This document shows, piece after piece, positions 26,555 to 35,918 of a stretch of 64,000 bases of DNA (its first letter is position 1; each line of letters opens with the position of its first letter). The notes beneath the pieces were generated by a model, which did no database searches, was not told the DNA's origin, and saw nothing but the letters and a program-made list of their open reading frames with translations. The position numbers and the translations under genes are program-made. Origin of the DNA: Arthrobacter sp. 35W (GTDB taxonomy: Bacteria > Actinomycetota > Actinomycetes > Actinomycetales > Micrococcaceae); assembly GCF_000482545.1 (NCBI RefSeq), contig NZ_KI519454.1, forward strand, positions 2,268,954 to 2,332,953. The letters are read 5' to 3'.

Positions 26555-27312
26555 TTGGGCTCCGCCTCTCCGCCGCGTTCCATGAAGCGTCCATGTTGGG
26601 CCTGGTTGTGCGCCGAGGGGTCCCACAGGGTTGCCGGCGGCTCCTCGCCGCGCAGCTGGGCCAGCAGCTTGGTGATGTCGGCCATGATGGCGGCCGTCAT
26701 CTCATCCAGTGTGGCCTTGTCAGGTGAACGGCCGGCAAAGCGGTCCAGATCCACCGGATCGCCCACCAGGACGCGGACCTTCTTGCGCGGGAAGATCTTC
26801 ACTGACTTCGCGTAGCGGGGGAAGACCTCCTGGGCGCCCCAGTGTGCCACGGGGATCACGGGCGCGCCGGTGGCCAGGGCCAGGCGTGCGGCGCCCGTGC
26901 GGCCCTTCATCGGCCACAGCTCGGGGTCGCGGGTGAGCGTGCCCTCCGGGTAGACGACGACGGCGCCGCCGTCGTCGATCACCTCCCGGGCCACCTCCAG
27001 CGAACGGCCGGCACCGGCACCGGCCCGCTCCACGGGGATCTGCTTGGCTCCGCGCAGGGCGGCCCCGACGATGGGGGTGCGGAAGAGCCCGTCCTTGGCC
27101 AGGAAGTGCGGCATGCGCTTCTGGTTGTAGAGCATGTGCCCCACCACGATGGGGTCGATTTCGGTGCAGTGGTTGGGGCAGACGATGAAACCCTTCCCAG
27201 CGGGCAGCTTCTCAAGGCCCTCCCAGGTCTTGCCCATCAACAGGTTGATGGCCGGACGGGCCACACCCGCCACCAGGGCAAAGTACACACGTGTCTTCTT
27301 GGACAAGGCCAT
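26551..27312 (-). CDS. plsC: 1-acyl-sn-glycerol-3-phosphate acyltransferase (PlsC family)
   Basis: The protein transfers an acyl chain to lysophosphatidate to give phosphatidate at the membrane. Acyltransferase block 1 is NHCTEIDP (H-x4-D), a later block is YPEGTLTRD (EGT), and VIPVAHWGAQEV follows. ATG 27312 gives 253 residues. It lies eight bases after murA and overlaps gpsA by four bases. The C-terminal tail (WDPSAHNQAQHGRFMERGGE) is hydrophilic and not part of the catalytic fold. Confidence 0.93.
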   Translation of the reverse strand: MALSKKTRVYFALVAGVARPAINLLMGKTWEGLEKLPAGKGFIVCPNHCTEIDPIVVGHMLYNQKRMPHFLAKDGLFRTPIVGAALRGAKQIPVERAGAGAGRSLEVAREVIDDGGAVVVYPEGTLTRDPELWPMKGRTGAARLALATGAPVIPVAHWGAQEVFPRYAKSVKIFPRKKVRVLVGDPVDLDRFAGRSPDKATLDEMTAAIMADITKLLAQLRGEEPPATLWDPSAHNQAQHGRFMERGGEAEPK

Positions 27313-27320
27313 GGACTCCC

Positions 27321-28652
27321 CTAGCCCTTGGTCTTTGCGACGATGTCGAAGTCCGCGCCGAGGGCTTCCAGTTTGGAGGTGAACCGCTCGTAGCCGCGGT
27401 TGATGATGTCGATGCCGGTCACGCGCGAGGTGCCGGTGGCGGCCAGGGCGGCGATGAGGTGGCTGAACCCGCCGCGCAGGTCCGGGATGTCGATCTCGGT
27501 GCCCTTGAGCTGCGTGGGGCCGGAGATGACGGCGGAGTGCAGGAAGTTGCGCTGGCCAAAGCGGCACGGCACGGAGCCCAGGCATTCACGGTGCAGCTGG
27601 ATGCCGGCACCCATGCGGATCAGGGCATCGGTGAAGCCAAAGCGGTTCTCGTACACGGTCTCGTGCACAATCGACACACCCTCGGCCTGGGTCAGGGCCA
27701 CCACCAGCGGCTGCTGCCAGTCGGTCATGAAGCCGGGGTGCACGTCCGTCTCCAGCACCAGCGGGCTCAACTTGCCGCCCTGGTGGTAGAACCGGATGCC
27801 GTCGTCGTCGATGTCCATCCCGCCGCCCACCTTGCGGTAGGTGTTCAGGAAGGTCATCATGTCCCGCTGGTTGGCGCCCTGGACGTAGATGTCGCCGCGC
27901 GTGACCAGGGCGGCCGAAGCCCAGGAGGCGGATTCATTGCGGTCGGGCAGCGCCCGGTGCACGTAGCCGCGCAGCTCCTTGACCCCCTCGATGCGGATGG
28001 TGCGGTCCGTCTGGATGGAGATGATGGCGCCCATCTTCTGCAGGACGGCAATCAGGTCCACGATCTCCGGCTCGGTGGCGGCACCGGACAGCTCGGTGAT
28101 GCCCTCGGCACGCGTGGCGGAGAGCAGCACCTGCTCCGTGGCCCCGACGCTGGGGTACGGCAGAGAGATCTTGGTGCCGTGCAGGCCCTTCGGGGCCGAG
28201 ATGTGGATGCCGCCGGGGCGCTTCTCGACGACGGCGCCAAACTGGCGCAGCACGTTCAGGTGGTAGTCGATGGGGCGGTCGCCGATCTTGCAGCCGCCCA
28301 GATCGGGGATGAAGGCCTCGCCGATCGCGTGGATCAGCGGGCCGCAGAACAGGATCGGAATGCGCGAATCCCCGGCGTGGGCGTCGATGGCCGTGCTGGG
28401 TGCCGTCTTGGCATCCTTCGGGTCCAGGGTCAGATCCCCCGTCACCGGATCCTTGACCACCGTGACGCCGTGCAGCTGCAGCAGGGACGTGACAACCTCA
28501 ACGTCCTTGATCTCGGGCACATTGCGCAGCACCGAGGGTTCACTGCCGAGCAGCGCCGCCACCATGGCCTTGGGGACCAGATTCTTGGCACCCCGGACCT
28601 GCACACGGCCGGCCAGGGGCACACCTCCACGGACGCTCAGAACACTGCTCAT
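27321..28652 (-). CDS. murA: UDP-N-acetylglucosamine 1-carboxyvinyltransferase
   Basis: MurA adds enolpyruvate to UDP-GlcNAc, the first committed step of peptidoglycan synthesis. The EPSP-synthase-like fold is evident in repeated beta-alpha units. Lys23 stands in VRGAKNLVPKA. The catalytic loop DLGGCKIGDRPIDYH carries Cys121, equivalent to E. coli Cys115, the fosfomycin target (some actinobacteria have Asp). ATG 28652 gives 443 residues. It heads the operon murA-plsC-gpsA-ddl and is separated from leuD by a large nested hairpin. Some genomes have a second MurA elsewhere, so this copy need not be the only one. Confidence 0.93.
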   Translation of the reverse strand: MSSVLSVRGGVPLAGRVQVRGAKNLVPKAMVAALLGSEPSVLRNVPEIKDVEVVTSLLQLHGVTVVKDPVTGDLTLDPKDAKTAPSTAIDAHAGDSRIPILFCGPLIHAIGEAFIPDLGGCKIGDRPIDYHLNVLRQFGAVVEKRPGGIHISAPKGLHGTKISLPYPSVGATEQVLLSATRAEGITELSGAATEPEIVDLIAVLQKMGAIISIQTDRTIRIEGVKELRGYVHRALPDRNESASWASAALVTRGDIYVQGANQRDMMTFLNTYRKVGGGMDIDDDGIRFYHQGGKLSPLVLETDVHPGFMTDWQQPLVVALTQAEGVSIVHETVYENRFGFTDALIRMGAGIQLHRECLGSVPCRFGQRNFLHSAVISGPTQLKGTEIDIPDLRGGFSHLIAALAATGTSRVTGIDIINRGYERFTSKLEALGADFDIVAKTKG

Positions 28653-28742
28653 CAAAACCTAATTCCTTGTGCGTTCACCGCCCGGGAGGCGGCAAAGACC
28701 TCAGCTAAGCATAGTTTCTCGTGTCGCGATGCCGAAACAGGA

Positions 28743-28833
28743 CCCCTCCGCCGCGCGCGCTGGTGCACGAAAAAGCACGTACGGACAGTGTTGCGGGGCA
28801 ACACTGTCCGTACGTGCTTTTTCGGCGGAGGGG
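28743..28833 (-). terminator. Large nested hairpin downstream of leuD
   Basis: An inner 26-bp perfect stem (28769-28794 with 28798-28823, loop GGG) is nested in an outer 10-bp stem (28743-28752 with 28824-28833), leaving a 16-base bulge on one side. On the minus strand the inner stem ends in GCTTTTTC, giving a short U-run. It begins five bases after the leuD stop and separates leuCD from murA. Confidence 0.82.
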
Positions 28834-28837
28834 CCGG

Positions 28838-29437
28838 TTAGACCTTGGCCGGGAGCGTGGTCGGCTTGAAGGCGGGGCGCGTGGCCTCGAAGGCGGTGAT
28901 GTCCTCTTCGTGGCGGAGCGTCAGGCCGATGTCGTCCAAACCCTCCAGCAGGCGCCAGCGGGTGTAGTCGTCGATGTCGAACGGCGCCACCACGGAGCCG
29001 GCGGTGACCATCTTGGTGTTCAGGTCGACGCTGATCTCGGTGCCGGGTGCCTCTTCGAGCACCTTCCAGATCAGTTCGATGTCATCCTGCGCAACCTGGG
29101 CAGCCAGCAGGCCCTGCTTGCCGGAGTTGCCGCGGAAGATGTCGGCAAAGCGGGAGGACAGCACGGCCTTGAAGCCGTAGTCCTTCAGGGCCCAGACGGC
29201 GTGCTCGCGGGAGGACCCGGTGCCGAAGTCCGCGCCGGCCACCAGCACGGAGCCGCGGCTGAAGGGCTCCTGGTTCAGGATGAATTCCGGGTTCTTGCGC
29301 CAGCTGGAGAATAGGGCGTCCTCGAAGCCGGTGCGGGTGATCCGCTTCAGGTACACGGCGGGGATGATCTGGTCCGTATCCACATTGCTCTGGCGCAGCG
29401 GGACACCAATGCCGGTGTGGGTGGTGAACTTTTCCAT
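28838..29437 (-). CDS. leuD: 3-isopropylmalate dehydratase small subunit
   Basis: LeuD pairs with LeuC to isomerise 2-isopropylmalate to 3-isopropylmalate in leucine synthesis. Family marks are [18 protein letters not shown] near residue 16 and [17 protein letters not shown] near 68, the swivel domain loop. ATG 29437 has GGAGAAACC as ribosome site and gives 199 residues, the usual size. It follows leuC by eight bases and ends at the nested hairpin. Confidence 0.97.
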   Translation of the reverse strand: MEKFTTHTGIGVPLRQSNVDTDQIIPAVYLKRITRTGFEDALFSSWRKNPEFILNQEPFSRGSVLVAGADFGTGSSREHAVWALKDYGFKAVLSSRFADIFRGNSGKQGLLAAQVAQDDIELIWKVLEEAPGTEISVDLNTKMVTAGSVVAPFDIDDYTRWRLLEGLDDIGLTLRHEEDITAFEATRPAFKPTTLPAKV

Positions 29438-29445
29438 GGTTTCTC

Positions 29446-30933
29446 CTACGCTGCGGTGGTGGCGGCCAGCGGGGCCAGATCGGACGGGGAGCTGAGCGTG
29501 CCGCGGACGGCCGTGGCAGCGGCGACGACGGGTGAGACCAGGTGGGTGCGCCCACCCTTGCCCTGGCGTCCCTCGAAGTTGCGGTTCGAGGTGGAGGCGC
29601 AGCGCTCGCCCGGGGCCAGCTGGTCCGGGTTCATGCCCAGGCACATCGAGCAGCCGGCAAAGCGCCACTCCGCACCGAAGTCGGTGAAGACCTTGTCCAG
29701 CCCCTCGGCTTCGGCCTCCAGGCGGACGCGGGCGGAACCGGGCACCACCAGCATGCGGATGGCGGGGTCCTTTTCGCGGCCGCGGATGATGTCCGCCGCG
29801 GCGCGCAGGTCCTCGATGCGGGAGTTGGTGCAGGAGCCCAGGAAGACGGTGTCCACCCGGATGTCCTTCATCGGCGTACCGGCGGCGAGGTCCATGTACG
29901 CCAGGGCCCGCTCGGCGGCGGCCTTGGAGTTCTCATCGCCGAAGTCCTCCGGCGAGGGGACGACGTCGTTGAGCGAGACGCCCTGGCCCGGGTTGGTGCC
30001 CCAGGTGACAAAGGGCTCCAGGGTGTCGGCGTCCAGGTCCACCGAGGCGTCGAACACGGCGTCGTCCTCGGTGACGAGGGTCTTCCAGTACTCGACGGCG
30101 GCGTCCCAGTCCTCGCCCTGCGGCGCGTGCGGGCGGTCCTTCAGGAAGGCGAAGGTGGTCTCGTCCGGAGCGATCATGCCGGCGCGGGCGCCGGCCTCGA
30201 TGGACATGTTGCAGACCGTCATGCGGGCATCCATGCTCAGGGCGCGGATCGCGGAGCCGCGGTACTCCAGGACGTAGCCCTGGCCGCCGCCGGTGCCGAT
30301 CTTGGCGATGACGGCCAGGATGATGTCCTTGCTCGTCACGCCCGGGCGCAGCGTGCCCTCAACGTTGATCGCCATGGTCTTGAACGGCTTCAGGGGCAGC
30401 GTCTGGGTGGCCATGACATGCTCCACCTCGGAGGTGCCGATACCGAAGGCCAGTGCGCCGACGGCGCCGTGGGTGGAGGTGTGCGAGTCGCCGCAGACCA
30501 CCGTCATGCCCGGCTGGGTCAGGCCCAGCTGCGGGCCGACGACGTGCACAATGCCCTGCTCGGCGTCGCCGAGGGAGTGCAGGCGGACGCCGAACTCCTT
30601 GCAGTTGTTGCGCAGGGTCTGGATCTGCGTGCGGCTGGTGAGGTCGGCAATCGGCTTGTCGATGGCCAGCGTGGGCGTGTTGTGGTCCTCGGTGGCGATC
30701 GTCAGGTCCGGGCGGCGCAGCGGGCGGCCGGCCAGGCGCAGACCCTCAAAGGCCTGCGGGGAGGTGACCTCGTGGATCAGGTGAAGGTCGATGTAGAGCA
30801 GATCAGGCTGGGCCGCGTCGCCTTCACCCTCACCCTTGCGCACGATGTGGTCGCGCCACACCTTTTCCGCCAGCGTCTTTGCTGAATCGATCACAGCTGA
30901 GTCGTTCACACGGGGTGTGGTTGCCTCGGTCAC
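29446..30933 (-). CDS. leuC: 3-isopropylmalate dehydratase large subunit
   Basis: LeuC carries the [4Fe-4S] cluster of isopropylmalate isomerase. Visible marks are [20 protein letters not shown], the first cluster Cys in [13 protein letters not shown], and the Cys pair [11 protein letters not shown]. The 495 residues exceed the typical 466-475 because of an N-terminal extension (about 18 residues) and a C-terminal Ala/Ser tail. GTG 30933 is preceded by AAGGGAG. It is divergent from the IclR-type regulator, with an operator-like dyad between them. Confidence 0.97.
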   Translation of the reverse strand: MTEATTPRVNDSAVIDSAKTLAEKVWRDHIVRKGEGEGDAAQPDLLYIDLHLIHEVTSPQAFEGLRLAGRPLRRPDLTIATEDHNTPTLAIDKPIADLTSRTQIQTLRNNCKEFGVRLHSLGDAEQGIVHVVGPQLGLTQPGMTVVCGDSHTSTHGAVGALAFGIGTSEVEHVMATQTLPLKPFKTMAINVEGTLRPGVTSKDIILAVIAKIGTGGGQGYVLEYRGSAIRALSMDARMTVCNMSIEAGARAGMIAPDETTFAFLKDRPHAPQGEDWDAAVEYWKTLVTEDDAVFDASVDLDADTLEPFVTWGTNPGQGVSLNDVVPSPEDFGDENSKAAAERALAYMDLAAGTPMKDIRVDTVFLGSCTNSRIEDLRAAADIIRGREKDPAIRMLVVPGSARVRLEAEAEGLDKVFTDFGAEWRFAGCSMCLGMNPDQLAPGERCASTSNRNFEGRQGKGGRTHLVSPVVAAATAVRGTLSSPSDLAPLAATTAA

Positions 30934-31061
30934 GGCCAGCTCCCTTCATCTGTTGGGCCACCCACGGAGTTCTGTATCCGCGTGGTGAGAGTGCCCTATG
31001 GTCTCTGTCTACGTCCACTGAACCAGCCGCGGCGCGCAGGGCGCCAGCTGGACAATTTGCA

Positions 31062-31084
31062 TCTCACATAATGAGACGTCAATA
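31062..31084 (-). promoter_or_regulatory. Putative leuCD promoter and LtbR/NdgR operator
   Basis: On the minus strand a -35-like TTGACG (31079-31084) is followed directly by a dyad TCTCA-TTATG-TGAGA (31062-31076) lying in the promoter spacer. A repressor bound here would block leuCD and also sit about 16 bases upstream of the divergent regulator's start codon. In related actinobacteria the IclR regulator LtbR/NdgR controls leuCD; the exact site here is inferred. Confidence 0.45.
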
Positions 31085-31091
31085 TCATTAC

Positions 31092-31811
31092 ATGGACAAT
31101 TCTAGCGGCGTAGGCGTGATCGATAAAGCGGCCAGGGTTCTGGATGCACTGGAGGCAGGGCCCACCACCCTGGCACAGCTGGTGGCTGCCACCGGTTTGG
31201 CGCGGCCCACAGTGCACCGGCTGGCCCTGGCCCTGGTGCACCACCGGCTGGTCAGCCGGGACATCCAGGGCAGGTTTGTCCTGGGCAGCCGCCTGGTGGA
31301 GCTGGCCTCCGCCGCCGGCGAAGACCGGCTGATTGCCGCGGCGGGCCCGGTGCTGCTGCAATTGCGCGACAGCACGGGCGAAAGCGCTCAGATCTTCCGC
31401 CGTCAGGGCGATTCCCGCGTCTGCGTGGCATCCGCCGAGCGGCCCATCGGCCTGCGCGACACCATCCCCGTGGGCACCCAGCTGACCATGAAGGCCGGCT
31501 CCGCCGCCCAGGTGCTGCTGGCCTGGGAGGACCACGAGCGCCTGCTGGAAGGGCTGCACAATGCCCGCTTCACCCCCACCGTACTGGCCGGCGTCCGCCG
31601 CCGCGGCTGGGGCCAGAGCCTGGGCGAGCGCGAGCCGGGCGTGGCCAGTGTCTCCGCTCCGGTGCGCGGCCCCTCCGGCCGCGTCATTGCCGCCGTCTCC
31701 ATCTCCGGACCGATCGAACGCCTGACCCGCCAGCCGGGCCGCCTGCACGCGGAAATCGTCTGCAACGCCGCCCGCATCCTCTCCGAGGCGCTGCGCAAGA
31801 CCGCCGAGTAA
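31092..31811 (+). CDS. ndgR: IclR-family regulator of leucine genes (LtbR/NdgR type)
   Basis: An IclR-type regulator, 239 residues from ATG 31092. The N-terminal winged helix is VIDKAARVLDALEAGPTTLAQLV...GLARPTVHRLALAL, and the C-terminal effector domain shows TMKAGSAAQVLLAWE and REPGVASVSAPVRGPSGRVIAAVSISGP, with the close match expected for NdgR (Streptomyces) and LtbR (Corynebacterium). Those proteins act on leuCD and other amino-acid genes. It is divergent from leuC. An open frame extends 71 codons upstream, but similarity begins at MDNSSGVGVI, so I use that start. The target set beyond leuCD is unknown. Confidence 0.9.
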   Translation: MDNSSGVGVIDKAARVLDALEAGPTTLAQLVAATGLARPTVHRLALALVHHRLVSRDIQGRFVLGSRLVELASAAGEDRLIAAAGPVLLQLRDSTGESAQIFRRQGDSRVCVASAERPIGLRDTIPVGTQLTMKAGSAAQVLLAWEDHERLLEGLHNARFTPTVLAGVRRRGWGQSLGEREPGVASVSAPVRGPSGRVIAAVSISGPIERLTRQPGRLHAEIVCNAARILSEALRKTAE

Positions 31812-31846
31812 TCGGCACGGAATAGACGGCACGGTAGGCTGCAGCC

Positions 31847-32401
31847 ATGGCGAACTCCCCCACCCCCGCGCCCGGGCGCTACGGCGTCTTCCTGCGCGGT
31901 GTGAACGTCGGCGGCATCAACATCAAGATGGCGGAGCTGCGCGAGGCGTTGACAACGCTGCCGCTCGGCTCCTTCTCCACGCTGCTCGCCAGTGGGAACA
32001 TCGTCTGCACGGCCGATGCCTCCGCGCCGGAGCTGAAGGCCATGATGGAGTCGCTGCTGCGGGAACGCTTCGGCTATGACGCCTGGGTGGTGGTGTTCAG
32101 CCTGGGCCAGCTGGAGTCGATTCTGGACGGCTTCCCGTACCCGGCGGATTCACCCGAGCTGCACAGCTATGTGACGCTGAGCTCCGAGACGGGCGCACTG
32201 GACGAGCTTGAATCGCTCGGCCGCGCGCTGGACGGCACGGAACTGGCGCGCGTCGCGCCGCTCGCACTGGCCTGGCAGGCACCGGTGGGCGGCACGCTGG
32301 ACTCGCCCTTCAGCAAGCTCACCGCCAAGGCCAAATACAAGAGCACGACGACGACGCGCAACGTCCGCACCCTGGTGAAGGTCCGCGAGGCCCTGGCCTA
32401 G
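31847..32401 (+). CDS. DUF1697 family protein
   Basis: A 184-residue DUF1697 protein with the family pattern YGVFLRGVNVGGINIKMAELREAL and FSTLLASGNIVC in the N-terminal third and a basic C-terminal TARNVRTL-like motif (TTTTRNVRTLVKV). Function is unknown; the fold is compact and cytoplasmic with no membrane segment. ATG 31847 lies 35 bases after the regulator's stop, so it may be transcribed with it. Its stop is seven bases from the end of the convergent GTPase gene. Confidence 0.82.
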   Translation: MANSPTPAPGRYGVFLRGVNVGGINIKMAELREALTTLPLGSFSTLLASGNIVCTADASAPELKAMMESLLRERFGYDAWVVVFSLGQLESILDGFPYPADSPELHSYVTLSSETGALDELESLGRALDGTELARVAPLALAWQAPVGGTLDSPFSKLTAKAKYKSTTTTRNVRTLVKVREALA

Positions 32402-32407
32402 CTGCAC

Positions 32408-34024
32408 CTACCCCGCGGCGTGGAGGGCCCGGGAGAACTCCCTGAACCGCTCGATCTCCTCCTCGGTCGGATCCACCACCTCGGCCTCGGACACCTCGGC
32501 CACGGAGGCCCGCAGCCGCCGTCGTGCTCCGGCCGCGCGTCCGCGCGCCCCTGCCCCGGCAATGGCCTTGCTCGCCAGTGCCAGCACCACGCCGAGCAGT
32601 GCCCCGGCGGCCACCAGCAGCGTTGGCACGGGCCAGCCTTCCACCTGCGGGGCCGGCGGAACGGGGAGCTGGAAGTAGCCCAGCAGCGCCAGGCCGGCCA
32701 GCCAGCCCAGGCCAGCCAGGGCGGCCAGCAGGCCAATCCACTGCAGCACTGAGAACAGCGGCCACCACCAGGCCCCCTTGTTGGCCAGCAGATCCGTGCC
32801 GGACACCGCCGCGTCCAAGGTGTCGCCCAGTGTGGCGTTCCGGCTGCGGGCGGCGGCCCGGATGGACGCCCGCCACGGTCCGGGTGCGCCGGCACTGGCG
32901 GCGTCGGAGAACGTCCGCACGGCCGTATCCAGCCGGGCTGCCCCCGTTGCGCCGGCCTCCGGCAGCGAGGTGCGGTTCACCTCGGCGGGCCCGGAGCGGC
33001 GCAGGCTGAGCCGGCGCAGCGGATCGCGCCTCAGCCGGGAGATCCACCGGGTGACGGGCCATCCCGTGTGGCGCGTGGCCTCAAGCTGGTACGAGCGGCG
33101 GACGGCGTCGACCACCACCTCCACCTGCGCCGCGGCCGCCAAGTGCTCGGCCAGCTCGCGCCTGTCCTGCTGGTGCACGCCGGCCGGCTCGCCGCCGCCC
33201 GAGGCCGCCCGCAGCCGTGCGGCCGCCTGCTGGACATCGGCGGCAAGGCGCGCGGAGCCAGCCGCCCTGTCGGACACCACCGAGCCAATGGCCGTGCGCA
33301 GCTCCGCGATGCCCGCCCCCGTCAGCGCCGACACCGGCAGGATGCGGACCTTGCCGAGGCCGTCCTGGGCCAGCAGGGAGCGCAGCGATTCCACCACCGG
33401 CCGCACGGCGGCCGGCGCCAGCGTGTCCACCTGGTTGAGCACCACCAGCGTCACGGCACCGTAGGAGGAGAACCGGCTGATGAAATCGTGGTGGATCGCG
33501 GCGTCGGCGTACTTCTGCGGATCCACCACCCACACCAGCACGTCCACCTGGCCGGCCAGCCGTTCGACAATCCCGCGGTTGGCCAGGTGGGTTGAATCAA
33601 AGTCCGGCAGATCCAGCAGGATCAGCCCCGGGTCCGCGGCGGAGCCGGCCAGCCCGGGCACGGGGGTGCCCTCGTGGCGCTGGTCGACCCCCAGCCAGTC
33701 CAGCAGCGGGCCGCTGCCCGGCGGCCCCCAGACGCTGGCCAAGGGTGCGCTGGTGGTCGGCCGGCGGACCGCCACCCGGGCGGCATCCGTCGCCGCCACC
33801 GCGTTGAAGAGCGAGGACTTTCCACTGCCGGTGGCCCCGAAAAACCCCACCACCGTGTGCTCGGCGCTGAGGGAGCGCCGGGAGCTGGCCCGCTCCAGGA
33901 CCTCGTAGACCTCCTGCAGCACGGAATCCTCCAGCCGCCCCTCGGCCAGTGAACGGGCGCTGTCCAGGGCCTCCAGGCGCGCCGTCAGCGCCGAGGCCTC
34001 CTTGGCCGTCCGATGCCGGCTCAT
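32408..34024 (-). CDS. Membrane-associated dynamin-like/YfjP-type GTPase (second of pair)
   Basis: A 538-residue GTPase with P-loop GATGSGKSSLFNAVA near residue 64, G3-like LLDLPDFDST and G4 LNQVDTL. The middle is helical. Two hydrophobic segments near the C-terminus (FSVLQWIGLLAALAGLGWLAG and LLVAAGALLGVVLAL) would place it in the membrane, followed by a charged tail. ATG 34024 overlaps the upstream GTPase stop by four bases (ATGA), so the pair is translationally coupled. Such tandem GTPases are common in actinobacteria and resemble the DynA/DynB-type dynamin-like pair; a role in membrane remodelling is inference. Confidence 0.75.
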   Translation of the reverse strand: MSRHRTAKEASALTARLEALDSARSLAEGRLEDSVLQEVYEVLERASSRRSLSAEHTVVGFFGATGSGKSSLFNAVAATDAARVAVRRPTTSAPLASVWGPPGSGPLLDWLGVDQRHEGTPVPGLAGSAADPGLILLDLPDFDSTHLANRGIVERLAGQVDVLVWVVDPQKYADAAIHHDFISRFSSYGAVTLVVLNQVDTLAPAAVRPVVESLRSLLAQDGLGKVRILPVSALTGAGIAELRTAIGSVVSDRAAGSARLAADVQQAAARLRAASGGGEPAGVHQQDRRELAEHLAAAAQVEVVVDAVRRSYQLEATRHTGWPVTRWISRLRRDPLRRLSLRRSGPAEVNRTSLPEAGATGAARLDTAVRTFSDAASAGAPGPWRASIRAAARSRNATLGDTLDAAVSGTDLLANKGAWWWPLFSVLQWIGLLAALAGLGWLAGLALLGYFQLPVPPAPQVEGWPVPTLLVAAGALLGVVLALASKAIAGAGARGRAAGARRRLRASVAEVSEAEVVDPTEEEIERFREFSRALHAAG

Positions 34025-35808
34025 GCAGCCTCCCCCAACCGGGCCAGTTCCTGCGCCCGGCGTTCCAAGGTTTCCACCAGCGAGGCGCCGTCGACAGTTC
34101 TGCTCTGCCCGGGCAGCCGGTCCAGGAAACGGCGGGACTCCGCCTCCAGCAAGCCCTTGCAGCGGCGGTCCAGCCCGGCGCGGGCCTCCTGCGCCAGCCG
34201 CCGGACGGCGTCCTCGCCGAAGATTGCTTCCAAAAGCTTCTGGCCGACGACGGTGGTGCCGCCGGCGATGCCCACCTCGACGCCCGTGAGGCCGCCGGTG
34301 AAGGAGAACACCACCACCATCAGGATGACGCCCAGCCCATTGACGCCGAAGGACAGCCAGCGGGCCTGGGAGCGCTTGTCCGCGCCCTCCGTGCGGATCA
34401 GGGTCAGCACATCGCCCTGCCACGCGCGGATCTGCTCCGCCACGGCGGCGGAAAACCCCTCGCTCGTTCCAGAGAGGTCCTCCCCTCCCAGCAGCGCGCG
34501 GCCGGCCGGATCCGAGCGCCAGCGCTGGTCGGCGTCCTCCGCTGCCCGGGCGGCCTGGTCCACCACCACCGCCTGCAAACCCGATTCGATGGCCGTCTCC
34601 ACCTTCACCGCGGGCTGCGGCTGGCCTCGGAAGAAGGCCCCAATCCTGTCCCGCAGCCGGCCGATGCCGCTCTCCAGGGCCCGGAAGAACTCCCCCGTGC
34701 CCACAAAATCCTGCCAGCGTGCCAGCACCTCCCCCCGGAGCAGGGTGCCGTCGGTGCTGGCCGCCCTGATCGTCTCCAGGGCGTCGCGGTAGGCGGCGGC
34801 CACGTCGTCGGCCAACTGGCCGGCGGCCTCATCCTGCTCCAGCGCGGCGCGGGCCACCGTCTCCACGCGGCCGGCCAGCGCACGCACTGTGCCATTGAGC
34901 GTGCGCCGGGCAATTTCCGCCCGGCCGGCGGCATCGGCGGCAATGGCCGCCAGCCAGGCCCTGATCGGATCAACGGACTGCGCCGGGAGCATGCCCAGGG
35001 CGTCCAGGCCGGATTCGGGAACGACGAAGAGCGCGGCGCCGCCCAGGCCCTCGCGTTGGAGCATCTGGGACAAATCCGCCGACACTTCGGCCTCGGCGCC
35101 GGCGGGGACGCGGTCCAGGACCACTGCCACCAGAATGTCCCGGGACGCGGCGTCGAGCAGCAGCTTCCACGGCACGGCGTCTGCATAGCGGTTGGCCGTG
35201 GTGACAAAGATCCACAGATCCGCCGCGGCCAGCAATTGGCCCGCCAGCGCGCGGTTGTCGTCGGAGACGGAATCCACATCCGGCGCATCCAGCAGCGCAA
35301 TCCCGGCCGGAATGGCGGCATCGGGCAGCAGCACCAGCTGGCCCATGGCCGCCGGGTCCGGTGCCACGCCGGCCGCAGAGGCAGGGACGTTGGGCGCTGT
35401 GGTGCCGGCGTGGACACGGGAGAGCGTGGGCAGCACCCGATCGGAGGCGAACCAGGCGCCGTCCCCGGGGTGGTGCAGCAGAATGGGCTGCCGCGTGGTG
35501 GGCCGGATGGCGCCGGAGCGGGTCACAGGGTGCCCCACCAGGGCATTGACGAGTGTGGACTTCCCCGCGCCCGTGGATCCACCCACCACGGCCAGCAGCG
35601 GCGCGTCCAGACTGCGGTAGCGCGGCAGGATGTAGTCCTGCAGCTGCCCCAGCGCGGCCCGGACGGCCTCACGGGCTTCCTGGGCGCCGGGAAGCGCCAG
35701 CGGCAGGTCCAGGGCGGCCAGCTCGCTCCGGACGGCTTCAAGAAGCACGACGGCGGCCGGGGGCGCCGGTGCACCGCCGGCGGTGGTGGAGTCTGGTTGG
35801 GGGCTCAC
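34021..35808 (-). CDS. Membrane-associated dynamin-like/YfjP-type GTPase (first of pair)
   Basis: A 595-residue GTPase. The P-loop is GGSTGAGKSTLVNALVG near residue 73, a G3-like LLDAPDVDSVSDD follows, and the G4 motif is degenerate (VVLDRVPAG), unlike the downstream partner. A C-terminal hydrophobic region (FGVNGLGVILMVVVFSFTGG, then a Gly/Val-rich stretch) suggests membrane insertion or a paddle. Helical regions before it fit a dynamin stalk. I start at GTG 35808 (SPQPDSTT...), since the open frame further upstream runs into the tRNA region with no resemblance. No nearby gene indicates the pathway. Confidence 0.72.
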   Translation of the reverse strand: MSPQPDSTTAGGAPAPPAAVVLLEAVRSELAALDLPLALPGAQEAREAVRAALGQLQDYILPRYRSLDAPLLAVVGGSTGAGKSTLVNALVGHPVTRSGAIRPTTRQPILLHHPGDGAWFASDRVLPTLSRVHAGTTAPNVPASAAGVAPDPAAMGQLVLLPDAAIPAGIALLDAPDVDSVSDDNRALAGQLLAAADLWIFVTTANRYADAVPWKLLLDAASRDILVAVVLDRVPAGAEAEVSADLSQMLQREGLGGAALFVVPESGLDALGMLPAQSVDPIRAWLAAIAADAAGRAEIARRTLNGTVRALAGRVETVARAALEQDEAAGQLADDVAAAYRDALETIRAASTDGTLLRGEVLARWQDFVGTGEFFRALESGIGRLRDRIGAFFRGQPQPAVKVETAIESGLQAVVVDQAARAAEDADQRWRSDPAGRALLGGEDLSGTSEGFSAAVAEQIRAWQGDVLTLIRTEGADKRSQARWLSFGVNGLGVILMVVVFSFTGGLTGVEVGIAGGTTVVGQKLLEAIFGEDAVRRLAQEARAGLDRRCKGLLEAESRRFLDRLPGQSRTVDGASLVETLERRAQELARLGEAA

Positions 35809-35882
35809 AGCATCATCATGCCAGCACGGATGGCGAAGCCGTCGGCATTTGTGCGCGGTGGAATTTCGGGGCGTTAACGACA

Positions 35883-35915
35883 AAACCTCCGGAACCAATG
35901 TGGTTCCGGAGGTTT
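35883..35915 (-). terminator. Intrinsic terminator after the downstream tRNA-Glu
   Basis: A 15-bp perfect stem (AAACCTCCGGAACCA with TGGTTCCGGAGGTTT, loop ATG) ends in TTTTG on the minus strand. It begins just after the tRNA-Glu 3' end. Confidence 0.85.
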
Positions 35916-35918
35916 CTT

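Noticed and set aside
31006-31059. Small open frame MQIVQLAPCAPRLVQWT in the leuC leader
   Set aside because: No ribosome site, only scattered Leu/Val/Ile codons, and no terminator between it and leuC; not convincing as an attenuator.
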